DNA of 64,000 nucleotides from Winogradskyella litoriviva (lineage in GTDB: Bacteria; Bacteroidota; Bacteroidia; Flavobacteriales; Flavobacteriaceae): NCBI RefSeq assembly GCF_013249065.1, contig NZ_JABRWQ010000006.1, positions 186,001 through 250,000 on the forward strand, in the 5' to 3' direction. Position 1 is the stretch's first letter. The number at the start of each line of letters is the position of its first letter. A model generated the notes under the pieces. The model was not told the DNA's origin. It saw only the letters and a program-made list of their open reading frames with translations, and ran no database searches. This document shows, in pieces, positions 53,521 to 63,577 of this stretch. The translations under genes were made by a program, and so were the position numbers.

Positions 53521-54525
53521 ATGTCTAAAAGAAATCAAACCCTAGGTGAATTTATAATTGAAAATCAGAATTCATTTAAATACTCCTCTGGAGAACTTTC
53601 AAAACTCATAAACTCCATTCGTTTAGCCGCTAAAGTGGTTAATCACGAGGTAAATAAAGCTGGCTTAGTAGATATTATTGGAGCAGCTGGAGATACTAAC
53701 ATACAAGGAGAAGATCAGCAAAAATTAGATGTTTATGCAAACGATAAATTTATTCAAACCTTAACGAAGCGGAATATCGTTTGTGGAATAGCAAGTGAAG
53801 AAGAGGATGATTTTATCACTATTAACAGTCAAGATGAAAATCATCAAAATAAATATGTGGTATTAATTGATCCTTTAGATGGATCCTCTAATATTGATGT
53901 TAATGTTTCTGTTGGAACTATCTTTTCTATTTACAGACGTGTAACGCCATTAGGTACTCCTGTTTCTATAGAAGATTTTTTACAAAAAGGAAATAAACAA
54001 GTAGCAGCAGGTTATGTAGTTTATGGTACTTCTACCATGTTAGTTTATACTACAGGACATGGTGTAAATGGATTTACTCTTAATCCGGCAATTGGATCAT
54101 ATTATTTATCACATCCAGATATGCAATTCCCAGAAGATGGAAATATCTATTCTGTAAACGAAGGAAATTATTTAGATTTTCCTTTAGGTATAAAAAAATA
54201 CATAAAGTATTGTCAAGAAGATGAAGGAGAAAGACCATACACCAGCAGATATATTGGTTCTTTAGTTTCTGATTTTCATAGAAATATGATTAAAGGCGGA
54301 ATTTATATGTATCCTAAAAGCACCAAAAATCCAAAAGGTAAACTGCGTTTACTTTATGAGTGTAACCCAATGGCATTTATTGCAGAACAAGCAAATGGAA
54401 AAGCTAGTGATGGATTTAATAGAATTATGGACATAGAACCAACAGAACTGCATGAACGAGTTCCATTTATTTGTGGAAGTAAAAATATGGTTGAAAAAGC
54501 AGAAGAGTTTATGCGCAACAATTAA
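53521..54525 (+). CDS. fbp: Class 1 fructose-1,6-bisphosphatase
   Basis: 334 residues from the ATG at 53521 ([11 protein letters not shown]); a TTG 48 bases upstream is not used. The metal-binding site [24 protein letters not shown] and the E-rich [10 protein letters not shown] identify class 1 FBPase. The substrate-binding end [23 protein letters not shown] and [23 protein letters not shown] are complete. The enzyme is needed to build hexoses when the cell grows on alginate, whose catabolism yields only C3 units. Confidence 0.96.
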   Translation: MSKRNQTLGEFIIENQNSFKYSSGELSKLINSIRLAAKVVNHEVNKAGLVDIIGAAGDTNIQGEDQQKLDVYANDKFIQTLTKRNIVCGIASEEEDDFITINSQDENHQNKYVVLIDPLDGSSNIDVNVSVGTIFSIYRRVTPLGTPVSIEDFLQKGNKQVAAGYVVYGTSTMLVYTTGHGVNGFTLNPAIGSYYLSHPDMQFPEDGNIYSVNEGNYLDFPLGIKKYIKYCQEDEGERPYTSRYIGSLVSDFHRNMIKGGIYMYPKSTKNPKGKLRLLYECNPMAFIAEQANGKASDGFNRIMDIEPTELHERVPFICGSKNMVEKAEEFMRNN

Positions 54526-54552
54526 TATCAAGAAAGTATTAAAAACAAAAAA

Positions 54553-54577
54553 AACAACCTTAATAATTAAGGTTGTT
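54553..54577 (+). terminator. Terminator after fbp
   Basis: AACAACCTTAA (54553-54563) pairs with TTAAGGTTGTT (54567-54577) around AAT-type loop bases, followed by a T-run. A-runs upstream let it serve the minus strand too. Confidence 0.85.
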
Positions 54578-54626
54578 TTTTTTTGAAAATATTAAAGTCC
54601 AAGAAAAAGAACTAACAGCTCTTTTT

Positions 54627-55058
54627 TTATTGATTCATATTCTTTATACCGTATATAAATTCATCGAGAGAGACTTCGTTTTTTACTAACTCTAACGCTT
54701 TATCAGCAATATATTTAACGTTTACAGCATGAAATCCTAAACCAACACAAAACTTATGTAAAAGTTTTTCTTGAGCATCTTCTTTAACGCCATCTGCCCA
54801 AACCATTCTGGTTAAATCGTACAAACGCTCTAACCTATGATCGTATGATACTGGTGGATTAATTGGGTGAGAACCATGGTCTTTTAAAATAGCTTTATAA
54901 TCGGCTTCGGTAACATCTAGATTCCGCGCTAAACGATCTATAAATTCCTTTTCGGAATCTGTAATAACACCATCACTCATTGCTACACGAACAATCGCAG
55001 CAAAATGATCTGTATTTCGTTTTCTAAATCCACTATCGTATAAATCTGAAATTGACAT
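54627..55058 (-). CDS. TerB-like (tellurite-resistance fold) protein
   Basis: 143 residues, all-helical. HFAAIVRVAMSDGVITDSEKEFIDRLARNLDV and RLERLYDLTRMVWADGVKEDAQEKLLHKF are the two conserved TerB repeats with the acidic metal-site residues (SDGVITDSE, ADGVKEDAQ). TerB domains bind metal and serve in stress signalling; a direct tellurite role is not implied. It diverges from mfd. Confidence 0.85.
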   Translation of the reverse strand: MSISDLYDSGFRKRNTDHFAAIVRVAMSDGVITDSEKEFIDRLARNLDVTEADYKAILKDHGSHPINPPVSYDHRLERLYDLTRMVWADGVKEDAQEKLLHKFCVGLGFHAVNVKYIADKALELVKNEVSLDEFIYGIKNMNQ

Positions 55059-55132
55059 AAATTTTGTTTTTATATGGCTACAAATATAATTCTAATAAAA
55101 GATTATTTCAATTAATAACACTTCAAAAATTT

Positions 55133-55140
55133 TATATTTG
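55133..55140 (+). promoter_or_regulatory. -7 element of mfd
   Basis: TATATTTG, an exact TAnnTTTG match. It puts the transcript start near 55147 and supports the TTG at 55160 as start codon rather than the ATG at 55064. Confidence 0.55.
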
Positions 55141-55159
55141 CAACTTCAAACAAAGAAAC

Positions 55160-58100
55160 TTGAGTAAAGTATCTATTGCCCAAACTTTCGCACAGACTCT
55201 ACAATTGCAGAATCTGCAAACTACTATTGCCCAAACTGAATCTTTTAACTCCTCTCAAGATAAGGTAAAAACACATTTAAAAGGCCTAGTTGGCTCTTCA
55301 TTTTCAATTACAGTTTCTGAAGCATTTAAAAAAGCAGACAAACCATTTCTGTTAATTTTTAATGATAAAGAAGAAGCCGCCTTTTACCTTAATGATCTAG
55401 AACAACTCATTAATGACAAGGATGTATTGTTCTATCCTGGCAGTTATCGAAGACCATATCAAATTGAAGAAACCAATAATGCCAATGTACTGTTACGTGC
55501 AGAAGTTTTAAACCGAATAAATTCGCGTAAAAAACCGTGTATAATTGTCACATATCCTGATGCTCTTTTTGAAAAAGTAGTCACTAAAAAAGAACTAGAA
55601 AAGAATACCTTAAAAATTTCGGTTGGCAACGACTTAAGCATCGATTTTGTAAACGAGGTGTTGTTTGAATATAAATTTAAACGTGTTGATTTTGTTACAG
55701 AACCTGGAGAATTTTCCGTTAGAGGTGGTATAATAGATGTGTTTTCTTTTTCGCATGATGAACCTTATAGAATTGAATTTTTTGGCGATGAAGTAGATAG
55801 TATAAGAACCTTTGACGTAGAAACACAATTATCTACCGAGCGTATAAAAAAGGTAAGTATTATCCCTAATGTAGCTAATAAACTAATTGCAGAACAACGC
55901 GAAAGTTTCTTAAAATACATTTCTAATAAAACGGTAATTTTTACTAAAAATGCGTCATTACTATTTTCTAGAATTGATGATTTTTATGAAAAGGCAGAAG
56001 AAGCTTTTAAAAACTTATCGAGCGACATAAAACACGCCTCACCAAAAGAATTATTTTGTGATTCTACACTATTAAAACGTCAATTTTTAGAATATAATTT
56101 AGTTGAATTTGGGTCTGAAGCATTATATGCAAAGCAACTCATTGCATTTTATACCAAACCTCAACCAACATTTAATAAGCAATTTAATTTACTAATTGAA
56201 GATTTAAATGAAAACCATGCTAACGGAATTACCAATTACATTGCATGTGTTAGTGAGCAACAAGCAAAACGTTTTCATGATATTTTTGACGATGCCGATC
56301 AAGAAGTACATTACAAAACCATTGTACTTTCATTACATCAAGGTTTTATAGACACTGAACACAAAATCGCCGTTTATACAGATCATCAAATTTTTGATCG
56401 TTATCATAAATTTCATCTTAAAAATGGTTACGCTAAAAAGCAAGCCATTACTTTAAAAGAGCTTACAAATTTAGAAATTGGTGATTACGTTACACATATT
56501 GATCATGGTATTGGAAAATTTGGAGGACTACAAAAAATTGATGTCGAAGGTAAAAAACAAGAAGCCATAAAACTCGTTTATGGCGAACGCGATATTTTGT
56601 ACCTCAGCATTCATTCCTTACATAAAATCACCAAGTTTAATGGTAAAGATGGCAAACCTCCAACGGTTTACAAATTAGGTAGTAAAGCTTGGAAAGTATT
56701 AAAACAGAAAACAAAATCTCGTGTTAAGGAAATCGCTTTTAACCTTATTAAACTCTACGCTAAACGCAAGCTTAAAAAGGGATTTCAATATGCACCTGAT
56801 AGTCATATGCAATTAGAACTTGAAGCTTCTTTTGTATATGAAGATACTCCAGATCAAATTACATCTACAGCAGATATAAAAGCGGATATGGAAAGTGAAC
56901 GACCAATGGATCGTTTGGTTTGTGGAGATGTAGGTTTTGGAAAAACAGAAGTTGCTATTAGAGCTGCCTTTAAGGCCGTAGATAATGGCAAACAAGTTGC
57001 GGTTTTAGTACCAACAACGATATTGGCTTATCAACATTCGCGCACATTTAAAGAACGTTTAAAGGATTTTCCTGTTACTGTAGATTATGTTAACCGATTT
57101 AGAACGGCTAAAGAAAAACGCGAAACTTTAGAAGGTTTAGAAAAAGGAAGTGTGGATATTATTATTGGTACACATCAATTAGCTAATAAAAACGTAAAGT
57201 TTAAAGATTTAGGTTTACTAATTGTAGATGAAGAACAAAAATTTGGTGTTGCTGTAAAGGAGAAATTAAAAACAATAAAAGAAAACGTCGATGTATTAAC
57301 GCTTACAGCGACTCCAATCCCAAGAACGCTTCAGTTTAGCTTAATGGCTGCAAGAGATTTATCCGTAATTAATACAGCGCCTCCTAACAGGTATCCTATA
57401 GAGAGTCACGTAATACGTTTTGTAGAAGAAACCATAAGAGATGCTGTAAGTTATGAGATTCAACGTGGTGGACAAGTATTTTTTATTCATAATAGAATTG
57501 AAAATATTAAAGAAGTTGCAGGTATGCTTCAGCGTTTAGTGCCAGATGCCAAAATAGGCATTGGTCATGGACAAATGGATGGCAAAAAATTAGAAACACT
57601 AATGCTTGCTTTTATGAATGGTGAGTTTGATGTTTTAGTCAGTACAACCATTATAGAAAGTGGTTTAGATGTACCAAACGCTAATACTATTTTTATTAAT
57701 AATGCTAATAATTTTGGCCTTAGTGATTTGCACCAAATGCGAGGACGCGTTGGTCGTAGCAACAAAAAAGCTTTTTGCTATTTTATAACACCAGAATATT
57801 CTGCAATGACTGCAGATGCTAGAAAACGAATTGCTGCCTTAGAACAATTTACAGAGTTAGGTAGTGGATTTAATATTGCCATGAAGGATTTAGAAATCCG
57901 TGGTGCAGGAGATTTATTAGGAGGGGAACAAAGTGGGTTTATTAGTGATATTGGTTTTGACACCTATCAGAAAATATTAAACGAGGCGATAGAAGAATTA
58001 AAAGAAACAGAGTTTTCAGATTTATATAAGGATGATGGGAAACCGAAGAAATATGTTAAAGATATTACTATCGATACTGATTTCGAATTATTATTTCCAG

Positions 58101-58516
58101 ACGATTATATTAATAATATTACTGAACGTCTTAATCTCTACACCAAACTAAATGAGATTAAAACCGAAGAAGAGCTTGCCAAATTTGAAACTGAAATTAT
58201 TGACCGTTTTGGTGAATTACCAACTCAAGTTTCAGATTTATTAGATAGTGTTCGTTTAAAATGGGTAGCCACCAAAATGGGTATTGAAAAACTAATCATG
58301 AAACAAGGTAAAATGATTGGGTATTTCGTTCAAGATCAACAAAGTGGATTTTATCAAAGTGAAGCCTTCACAAAAGTTTTACAATTTGTACAGAAAAATG
58401 TTGGTAAATGTAAAATGAAAGAAAAACAAACAAGAAAAGGCTTGCGTTTATTACTTACATTCGACAAAATAAAATCTACTAAGCAAGCATTAGCTGCCTT
58501 ATCTGATATGCAATGA
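55160..58516 (+). CDS. mfd: Transcription-repair coupling factor
   Basis: 1118 residues from TTG at 55160 (SKVSIAQTF); an upstream ATG at 55064 lies before the promoter element. Domains in order: UvrB-homology region (about 70-330), RNA-polymerase-interacting CarD-like domain (LEIGDYVTHIDHGIGKFGGLQKI, near 440), helicase with Walker A GDVGFGKTEVAIRAA and DEEQ box (VDEEQKFGV), motif VI HQMRGRVGRS, and the C-terminal TRCF domain (ELLFPDDYINNITERLNLY). It removes RNA polymerase stalled at DNA damage and recruits UvrA. Full length. Confidence 0.96.
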   Translation: MSKVSIAQTFAQTLQLQNLQTTIAQTESFNSSQDKVKTHLKGLVGSSFSITVSEAFKKADKPFLLIFNDKEEAAFYLNDLEQLINDKDVLFYPGSYRRPYQIEETNNANVLLRAEVLNRINSRKKPCIIVTYPDALFEKVVTKKELEKNTLKISVGNDLSIDFVNEVLFEYKFKRVDFVTEPGEFSVRGGIIDVFSFSHDEPYRIEFFGDEVDSIRTFDVETQLSTERIKKVSIIPNVANKLIAEQRESFLKYISNKTVIFTKNASLLFSRIDDFYEKAEEAFKNLSSDIKHASPKELFCDSTLLKRQFLEYNLVEFGSEALYAKQLIAFYTKPQPTFNKQFNLLIEDLNENHANGITNYIACVSEQQAKRFHDIFDDADQEVHYKTIVLSLHQGFIDTEHKIAVYTDHQIFDRYHKFHLKNGYAKKQAITLKELTNLEIGDYVTHIDHGIGKFGGLQKIDVEGKKQEAIKLVYGERDILYLSIHSLHKITKFNGKDGKPPTVYKLGSKAWKVLKQKTKSRVKEIAFNLIKLYAKRKLKKGFQYAPDSHMQLELEASFVYEDTPDQITSTADIKADMESERPMDRLVCGDVGFGKTEVAIRAAFKAVDNGKQVAVLVPTTILAYQHSRTFKERLKDFPVTVDYVNRFRTAKEKRETLEGLEKGSVDIIIGTHQLANKNVKFKDLGLLIVDEEQKFGVAVKEKLKTIKENVDVLTLTATPIPRTLQFSLMAARDLSVINTAPPNRYPIESHVIRFVEETIRDAVSYEIQRGGQVFFIHNRIENIKEVAGMLQRLVPDAKIGIGHGQMDGKKLETLMLAFMNGEFDVLVSTTIIESGLDVPNANTIFINNANNFGLSDLHQMRGRVGRSNKKAFCYFITPEYSAMTADARKRIAALEQFTELGSGFNIAMKDLEIRGAGDLLGGEQSGFISDIGFDTYQKILNEAIEELKETEFSDLYKDDGKPKKYVKDITIDTDFELLFPDDYINNITERLNLYTKLNEIKTEEELAKFETEIIDRFGELPTQVSDLLDSVRLKWVATKMGIEKLIMKQGKMIGYFVQDQQSGFYQSEAFTKVLQFVQKNVGKCKMKEKQTRKGLRLLLTFDKIKSTKQALAALSDMQ

Positions 58517-59376
58517 GTGAAAAAAGCCATGTAAATCATCTTTTGTTATTAATTTTTGCAACCATTTGTTTAAGTACTTCTGGTCCGTTAGGTAAATTTA
58601 TTGATATGCCAACTGTTGTAATAATTTGGTGGCGCTCAGTTTTAGCTGCAATTTTTCTTTTTGGTTTTTGTAAGTATAAAGGCATTAGTTTAAAGTTAAT
58701 AAACAAAAAGGATCGTAGCACGTTTTTTATTGCAGCCTTTTTAATGGGTGCACATTGGGTTACTTATTTCTATGCCTTAAAATTATCTAATGTTGCCATT
58801 GGCATGATTTCTCTATTTACGTTTCCTGTTATAATAGCATTACTAGAACCTTTTTTTTCAAAAACAAAACTAGACCCAATTCATATTGTTTTGGGCGTTA
58901 TTGTACTCATCGGAATTTATTTTCTAGCTCCAGAATTTGACATTAAAAACAACTATTTAAAAGGAGTTTTATTTGGCTTACTTTCGGCAGTATGCTATGC
59001 CTTAAGAATTTTACTTTTAAAAGGACACGTTGCAAACTACAATGGTACTATGTTAATGTTTTATCAAGTTGCCATTGTAACAGTATTATTAGCACCTGTA
59101 CTATTATTTATGGACAGCTCAAATATAACAACACAATATCCTTACGTTTTATTATTGGCCATAGTTACAACCACAATAGGACACACCATGTTTGTAAATA
59201 GTTTAAAATACTTTAAAGCTAGTACGGCAAGTATTATTGCCAGTACACAACCAATATACGGTATTATAATTGCGTTCTTTTTCTTGAATGAAATACCAAC
59301 AATACATACATTTGTTGGTGGCTCGTTAATTTTGGCAACCGTTATAATAGAAAGTATAAGGTCTAAAAAGTCATAA
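58513..59376 (+). CDS. EamA/DMT-family transporter
   Basis: 287 residues, ten hydrophobic helices in two EamA repeats: ICLSTSGPLGKFIDMPTVVIIWWRSVLAAIFLF and LLSAVCYALRILLLKGH open the two halves, and STASIIASTQPIYGIIIAFFFLNEIP is the conserved end. It overlaps mfd by four bases (ATGA), so translation is coupled. Substrate unknown. A distant relative of the partial gene at the left edge. Confidence 0.9.
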   Translation: MSEKSHVNHLLLLIFATICLSTSGPLGKFIDMPTVVIIWWRSVLAAIFLFGFCKYKGISLKLINKKDRSTFFIAAFLMGAHWVTYFYALKLSNVAIGMISLFTFPVIIALLEPFFSKTKLDPIHIVLGVIVLIGIYFLAPEFDIKNNYLKGVLFGLLSAVCYALRILLLKGHVANYNGTMLMFYQVAIVTVLLAPVLLFMDSSNITTQYPYVLLLAIVTTTIGHTMFVNSLKYFKASTASIIASTQPIYGIIIAFFFLNEIPTIHTFVGGSLILATVIIESIRSKKS

Positions 59377-59432
59377 ATTAACCTAAATTGGCTCAATTTT
59401 TGAAGTTCCATCGCAGACAAAATAATATAAAA

Positions 59433-60734
59433 ATGAAGAAAACCTTAATCATCTTACTGGTATTACCTCTTATTTCTTTTGGGCAAATTATAAAAGGAGA
59501 CTTTGCTCCTGCTGAAGACTTTACCTATGCTTTTTTATATAAAGCAACACCAGAAAGTGCCAATTATATAGACAGAGGTCAATTAGACAGTCTTGGTCAT
59601 TTTGAAATAAAACTAAAAGATACATTAGAAGCTGGTATCTATAAAATAGTATATGCTATTCCTCCAGAAGAAAATAATTTCGATTTTATCTACGATGGTA
59701 AAGAAAATATAACTTTTAATTTTAGTCAAGAGCAAGGTGTAGAGTTTACAGAATCTGAAGAAAACAAACTTTGGTATTCTTATTTAAAAAGTATAGAGAT
59801 GGTAAACCATACTATTAGCAATTATTACAGTAAAAACAATGCTGATGAAGAAGGTTTCAATGCCATTTTTAAAACGCTAAAAGACACACAATTGGCCTAC
59901 GAAGATTTAGCAAAAAACAAATTAGTACTAAGCTTCATTGTTGCCAACAGGCCTTATTTACCAGCAACCTACGAAGATATTACCACCTACTCTAAAAATT
60001 TAAAACAACACTATTTAAGTGAAGTAGATTTTAGTAATTACTTACTACAGAGTTCTACGTTTTTAACAGATCGTGTTAGCTCTTATGTGTTTAATATGGT
60101 TGCAAATCCAAGTAACGCAACTTATAAATCTCATATTGACGATGTGGCACAAGCAATCTCTAGTAAAGATTTAATTATTAAAACAAGTTTATTAGAAATG
60201 CTATGGCAAAACTTTGTAAGTATGGAAAACTCTGAAGTTGCTAATTACATTACAGATAATTATTTATTAGAACTTGCAAAAGCAACTAATAATAAAGTTT
60301 TGGAAGAAATGATTACTTCCTATAAGAATACATCTATAGGAACTGTAGCACCTAATTTTGATATTACTTCTAACGGACAAAACACAAGTTTACATCAATT
60401 AGAAGGTTCAGATTATTACTTACTTGTTTTTTGGAGTAGTGCATGCGGACACTGTTTAGACGAATTACCAAAAGTAAAAGAAATAGTTGCCAATAAACCC
60501 AATATTAAAGTGGTTGCTTTTGGTTTAGAAAAAGAAGACAATAATTGGGATAAAGAAATTAAAAACTATCCAGACTTTATACATCAAATTGGTTTAAACA
60601 AATGGGAAAATCCAACGGTTATTACCTATGGCGTTTCTGCCACACCAATGTATTTTCTTCTAAGTGCTGATAAATTAATAATGGCTAAACCTTATGAATT
60701 AAAAGACTTAGAGGTTTTATTGAAGGATTTGTAG
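59433..60734 (+). CDS. Secreted TlpA-like thioredoxin-domain protein
   Basis: 433 residues from the ATG at 59433, where a clean signal peptide (MKKTLIILLVLPLISFGQ) begins. The first ~300 residues are a beta-rich then helical region like the DUF4369-type N-terminus of Bacteroidota thiol-disulfide proteins. The C-terminal ~140 residues are a thioredoxin fold (TVAPNFDITSNG) with the redox centre SSACGHCLDELP and the cis-Pro strand SATPMYFLL. A periplasmic thiol-disulfide reductase is expected. Confidence 0.88.
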   Translation: MKKTLIILLVLPLISFGQIIKGDFAPAEDFTYAFLYKATPESANYIDRGQLDSLGHFEIKLKDTLEAGIYKIVYAIPPEENNFDFIYDGKENITFNFSQEQGVEFTESEENKLWYSYLKSIEMVNHTISNYYSKNNADEEGFNAIFKTLKDTQLAYEDLAKNKLVLSFIVANRPYLPATYEDITTYSKNLKQHYLSEVDFSNYLLQSSTFLTDRVSSYVFNMVANPSNATYKSHIDDVAQAISSKDLIIKTSLLEMLWQNFVSMENSEVANYITDNYLLELAKATNNKVLEEMITSYKNTSIGTVAPNFDITSNGQNTSLHQLEGSDYYLLVFWSSACGHCLDELPKVKEIVANKPNIKVVAFGLEKEDNNWDKEIKNYPDFIHQIGLNKWENPTVITYGVSATPMYFLLSADKLIMAKPYELKDLEVLLKDL

Positions 60735-60743
60735 AATAATTTA

Positions 60744-61229
60744 ATGAATATTAGTTTTGATTTAGACCGTACTTTAATTCCGAATGAAAAGGAATTTAAT
60801 ACTGAAAAAAGAAGTCTCATTGCAAAATATTTTGGTATTGAAAAACTAAGAAAAGGTTCAAGAAATCTAATTAAAGATTTACAAAATCAAGGTTATACCA
60901 TTCATATTTATACTACCTCATTTCGTTCAAAATTTAGAATAAGAACTACTCTACAATACTATGGTATAAAAGTTAACCTTATTGTTAATCAAACTGAAAA
61001 CCAAAAAGTTTTAAGGTCTAAAAATATTAATGCTTCAAAATATCCTCCTGCATTTAATTTTGATATTCATATTGATGACTTAATAGGTGTAGGTTTAGAA
61101 GGAAAAAAGCACAATTTTAAGACTATAATAATATCTCCTAATGATACTAATTGGTCAGAAACAATTAAAAAGAGTATAAAGCAATTAAGTTCTACTAATA
61201 TAATTAGGCAAAAAGAAAACGCTCAGTAA
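60744..61229 (+). CDS. HAD-superfamily hydrolase, small form
   Basis: 161 residues. SFDLDRTLIPN gives the DxDxT nucleophile motif (D6, D8). YTIHIYTTSFRSKFRIRTTL holds the motif II threonine/serine, and NFDIHIDDLIGVG the acidic motif IV pair. No large cap domain, so a macromolecular or phospho-small-molecule phosphatase is possible. Its stop lies inside the following terminator hairpin. Confidence 0.8.
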   Translation: MNISFDLDRTLIPNEKEFNTEKRSLIAKYFGIEKLRKGSRNLIKDLQNQGYTIHIYTTSFRSKFRIRTTLQYYGIKVNLIVNQTENQKVLRSKNINASKYPPAFNFDIHIDDLIGVGLEGKKHNFKTIIISPNDTNWSETIKKSIKQLSSTNIIRQKENAQ

Positions 61230-61254
61230 AACAAGTGTTTTATCTGAGCGTTTT
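61217..61254 (+). terminator. Terminator overlapping the HAD gene stop
   Basis: AAAACGCTCAG (61217-61227) pairs with CTGAGCGTTTT (61244-61254). The left arm includes the last codons of the HAD gene. Confidence 0.75.
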
Positions 61255-61358
61255 GAAACTAAATAACCAACCAAAATTTAGTTTCGTGTGTTCTCCTTTA
61301 TTATTTTTTAAATGTCACACGGAACACTCAAATTAATATTATATTTTATGATTCAAAA

Positions 61359-62309
61359 TCATTTTTGAGTCTTTCTTGTATTTTCTCTAGTATTCTCTAC
61401 TTTCTTTGTGTTTTGTTTACGCTTTTTAAGTTCATCTTCTTGTATAACTGATTTACCTTGCGTTGGCGCATCTTTATAATACTGTATATAACCTACTCCT
61501 TTAAATTCGTAAACTGTGCCAGAATTTGAATGGTACAACTCTACCGTATTATCATCAATAACGCTTAGTTCAAAAAATTCATTGTCAAAGAAATCATAAT
61601 CTAATGTTAATGTTTTTTGGTACATGTTGCTAGATACATTTCCTACACCATAACTTCCTGTAAAATCCCAATAGATATTATCTGGATTGTATATGTTGCT
61701 ATCTTGAGAGCTTCTAAATGTATCATCATTTCCGCCAGATAAAAACTGAAGGTAATTCTCATTATCAAAGTCATTTAAAGCGCCATAGTTACTTGTGTAT
61801 GTTTTTTCCCAAGCCTCGTATTCTTGTAAGAAATAATGAATATTATCATAGAAAACAAAGTCATAATCAAAATTAGAACGTTGGTATCCATGTAGAAAAT
61901 AAGACGTATCGTTAAAAGGGTTATACAATTCTATAGTATTATTATCTACTTGGTAAACATCAAAACTATCATAACCATCAATGATGTGGTTGATATCTAA
62001 CACCATATTGTAAGTATCATAACTACCAATTTCTACACCATAACCATTTCCTTGACTACCAATACCAACTAAATTATTATTGGCATACATAATACCATTT
62101 CTAAATGATACTGTAAACGCTATTTGTAAAAATGGTGTTTCACCATAACCTTGAGTTTCATTAATATCAACGTACCATAAATCATAAGAATTTAATAACT
62201 GATTTAACGAAATTGATGGCTCATCTATATAATGCGTTTCTTCTACATAACAAGAAGTAAACAATGTTGCAACAAATGCAAATCCGAATAGTAGTTTTAA
62301 AGTTTTCAT
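61359..62309 (-). CDS. Hypothetical lipoprotein with two lipocalin-like units
   Basis: 316 residues, lipobox cysteine C20 (LFTSC). Two related beta-rich halves are visible: LLNSYDLWYVDINETQGYG ... FDVYQVDNNTIELYNPF and NIYWDFTGSYGVGNV ... FELSVIDDNTVELYHSNSGTVYEF, each closing with a DNNT/DDNT-VELY strand. This suggests a duplicated lipocalin-like fold. The last 25 residues are strongly basic (KKRKQNTKKVENTREN). Not recognised as any named family; binding of a ligand at the cell envelope is only a guess. Confidence 0.65.
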   Translation of the reverse strand: MKTLKLLFGFAFVATLFTSCYVEETHYIDEPSISLNQLLNSYDLWYVDINETQGYGETPFLQIAFTVSFRNGIMYANNNLVGIGSQGNGYGVEIGSYDTYNMVLDINHIIDGYDSFDVYQVDNNTIELYNPFNDTSYFLHGYQRSNFDYDFVFYDNIHYFLQEYEAWEKTYTSNYGALNDFDNENYLQFLSGGNDDTFRSSQDSNIYNPDNIYWDFTGSYGVGNVSSNMYQKTLTLDYDFFDNEFFELSVIDDNTVELYHSNSGTVYEFKGVGYIQYYKDAPTQGKSVIQEDELKKRKQNTKKVENTRENTRKTQK

Positions 62310-62489
62310 AATCTAACGGTTTTAAGGTTATACTAAGTTTAGATTCAAAACGTGTGCCAAAAAATATTTTTAAGTTTTTTAAGACGTCTCACTTAGCTTA
62401 ACAAACACTATGTAAAACCTCTTAACCAGAGACTTAAACCATATACTATATGACTCTAAATTATCAATAATAATTCTATAAATTTTCCT

Positions 62490-62497
62490 TACATTTG
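62490..62497 (+). promoter_or_regulatory. -7 element of gpsA
   Basis: TACATTTG matches TAnnTTTG and includes the TTG at 62495, so the ATG at 62522 is the start. Confidence 0.55.
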
Positions 62498-62521
62498 ATA
62501 TACAAAATTGAACTAATCGCT

Positions 62522-63523
62522 ATGAGTAATACCACAAAATATGCTGTTTTTGGTGCAGGAAGTTGGGCAACTGCTATTGTAAAAATGCTTTGCGAAAACC
62601 AAGATGAAATTGGTTGGTACATGCGGAGCGTTTACACAAAAGAGCACATCTTAAAAGAAAAACATAACCCAAGTTATTTGAGCTCCGTTGAGTTCCATAC
62701 AGAGCAATTAAAACTAAGTAATGATATAAATGAAATTGCAGATTGGGCAGATGTCTTAATTTTTGTAATTCCGTCTGCTTTTATCCATGGTGAATTAGAA
62801 AAACTTTCTACAGACATTAGTACAAAAACTATTGTATCTGCTGTAAAAGGTATTATGCCAGAAACAGGAAAATTAGTTGGTGAGCATTTTCATGATGAAT
62901 ATAATATTCCGTTTGAAAACATTGCCGTTATTGCTGGTCCTTGTCATGCAGAAGAAGTTGCCTTAGAGCGTTTGTCTTATTTAACTATTGCCTGTGACGA
63001 TGCTAAAAAAGCACAAGCTATCGCAGATAATTTATCAAGCGATTACATTAAAACAAAAACTAGCGATGATGTTATTGGTATAGAATACGCTGTAATGCTT
63101 AAAAACATTTATGCTATTGCTGCCGGAATTGCACATGGCTTAGGTTATGGAGATAATTTTCAGAGTGTATTGATGAGTAATTCTATTAGAGAAATGAAAC
63201 GTTTCATCAAAAAGATGCACAAAATGAAACGTAACATTAATAACTCGGCTTACTTAGGCGATTTATTAGTAACTGGTTATTCTATATTTTCTCGAAACAG
63301 AATGTTCGGAAACATGATTGGTAAAGGCTACACTGTAAAATCTGCACAAATGGAAATGAACATGGTTGCAGAAGGCTATTATGCCACTAAAAGTGCATTT
63401 GAATTAAATAAAAAGAACAAGAAAAAAACGCAACTGCCTATTATAAATGCTGTTCACGATATTTTATATGAAGGAAAAGATGCTAAAAAAGTCTTTAAGA
63501 AATTGACTGATAAGTTGGATTAA
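62522..63523 (+). CDS. gpsA: NAD(P)H-dependent glycerol-3-phosphate dehydrogenase
   Basis: 333 residues from the ATG at 62522. NAD motif FGAGSWATAIVKML, IVSAVKGIMPETGKL, AGPCHAEEVALERLSYL, catalytic lysine segment GIEYAVMLKNIYAIAAGIAHGLGYG, and SRNRMFGNMIGKGYTV are conserved. It makes glycerol-3-phosphate for phospholipid synthesis. Confidence 0.95.
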   Translation: MSNTTKYAVFGAGSWATAIVKMLCENQDEIGWYMRSVYTKEHILKEKHNPSYLSSVEFHTEQLKLSNDINEIADWADVLIFVIPSAFIHGELEKLSTDISTKTIVSAVKGIMPETGKLVGEHFHDEYNIPFENIAVIAGPCHAEEVALERLSYLTIACDDAKKAQAIADNLSSDYIKTKTSDDVIGIEYAVMLKNIYAIAAGIAHGLGYGDNFQSVLMSNSIREMKRFIKKMHKMKRNINNSAYLGDLLVTGYSIFSRNRMFGNMIGKGYTVKSAQMEMNMVAEGYYATKSAFELNKKNKKKTQLPIINAVHDILYEGKDAKKVFKKLTDKLD

Positions 63524-63557
63524 TTATAATTAAATGTAGAACTATTCAACTTAAAAG

Positions 63558-63577
63558 ATTCCTGCCTTCGCAGGAAT
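63558..63577. repeat. Short palindromic hairpin between convergent genes
   Basis: ATTCCTGC (63558-63565) and GCAGGAAT (63570-63577) surround CTTC. G+C-rich for this genome, directly next to the stop of the gene ending at 63578. It may work as a terminator for both genes or be one copy of a dispersed palindrome. Confidence 0.55.

Noticed and set aside
55064..55159. N-terminal extension of Mfd from the ATG at 55064
   Set aside because: The promoter -7 element at 55133-55140 lies within this stretch, and the extension has no similarity to the family.
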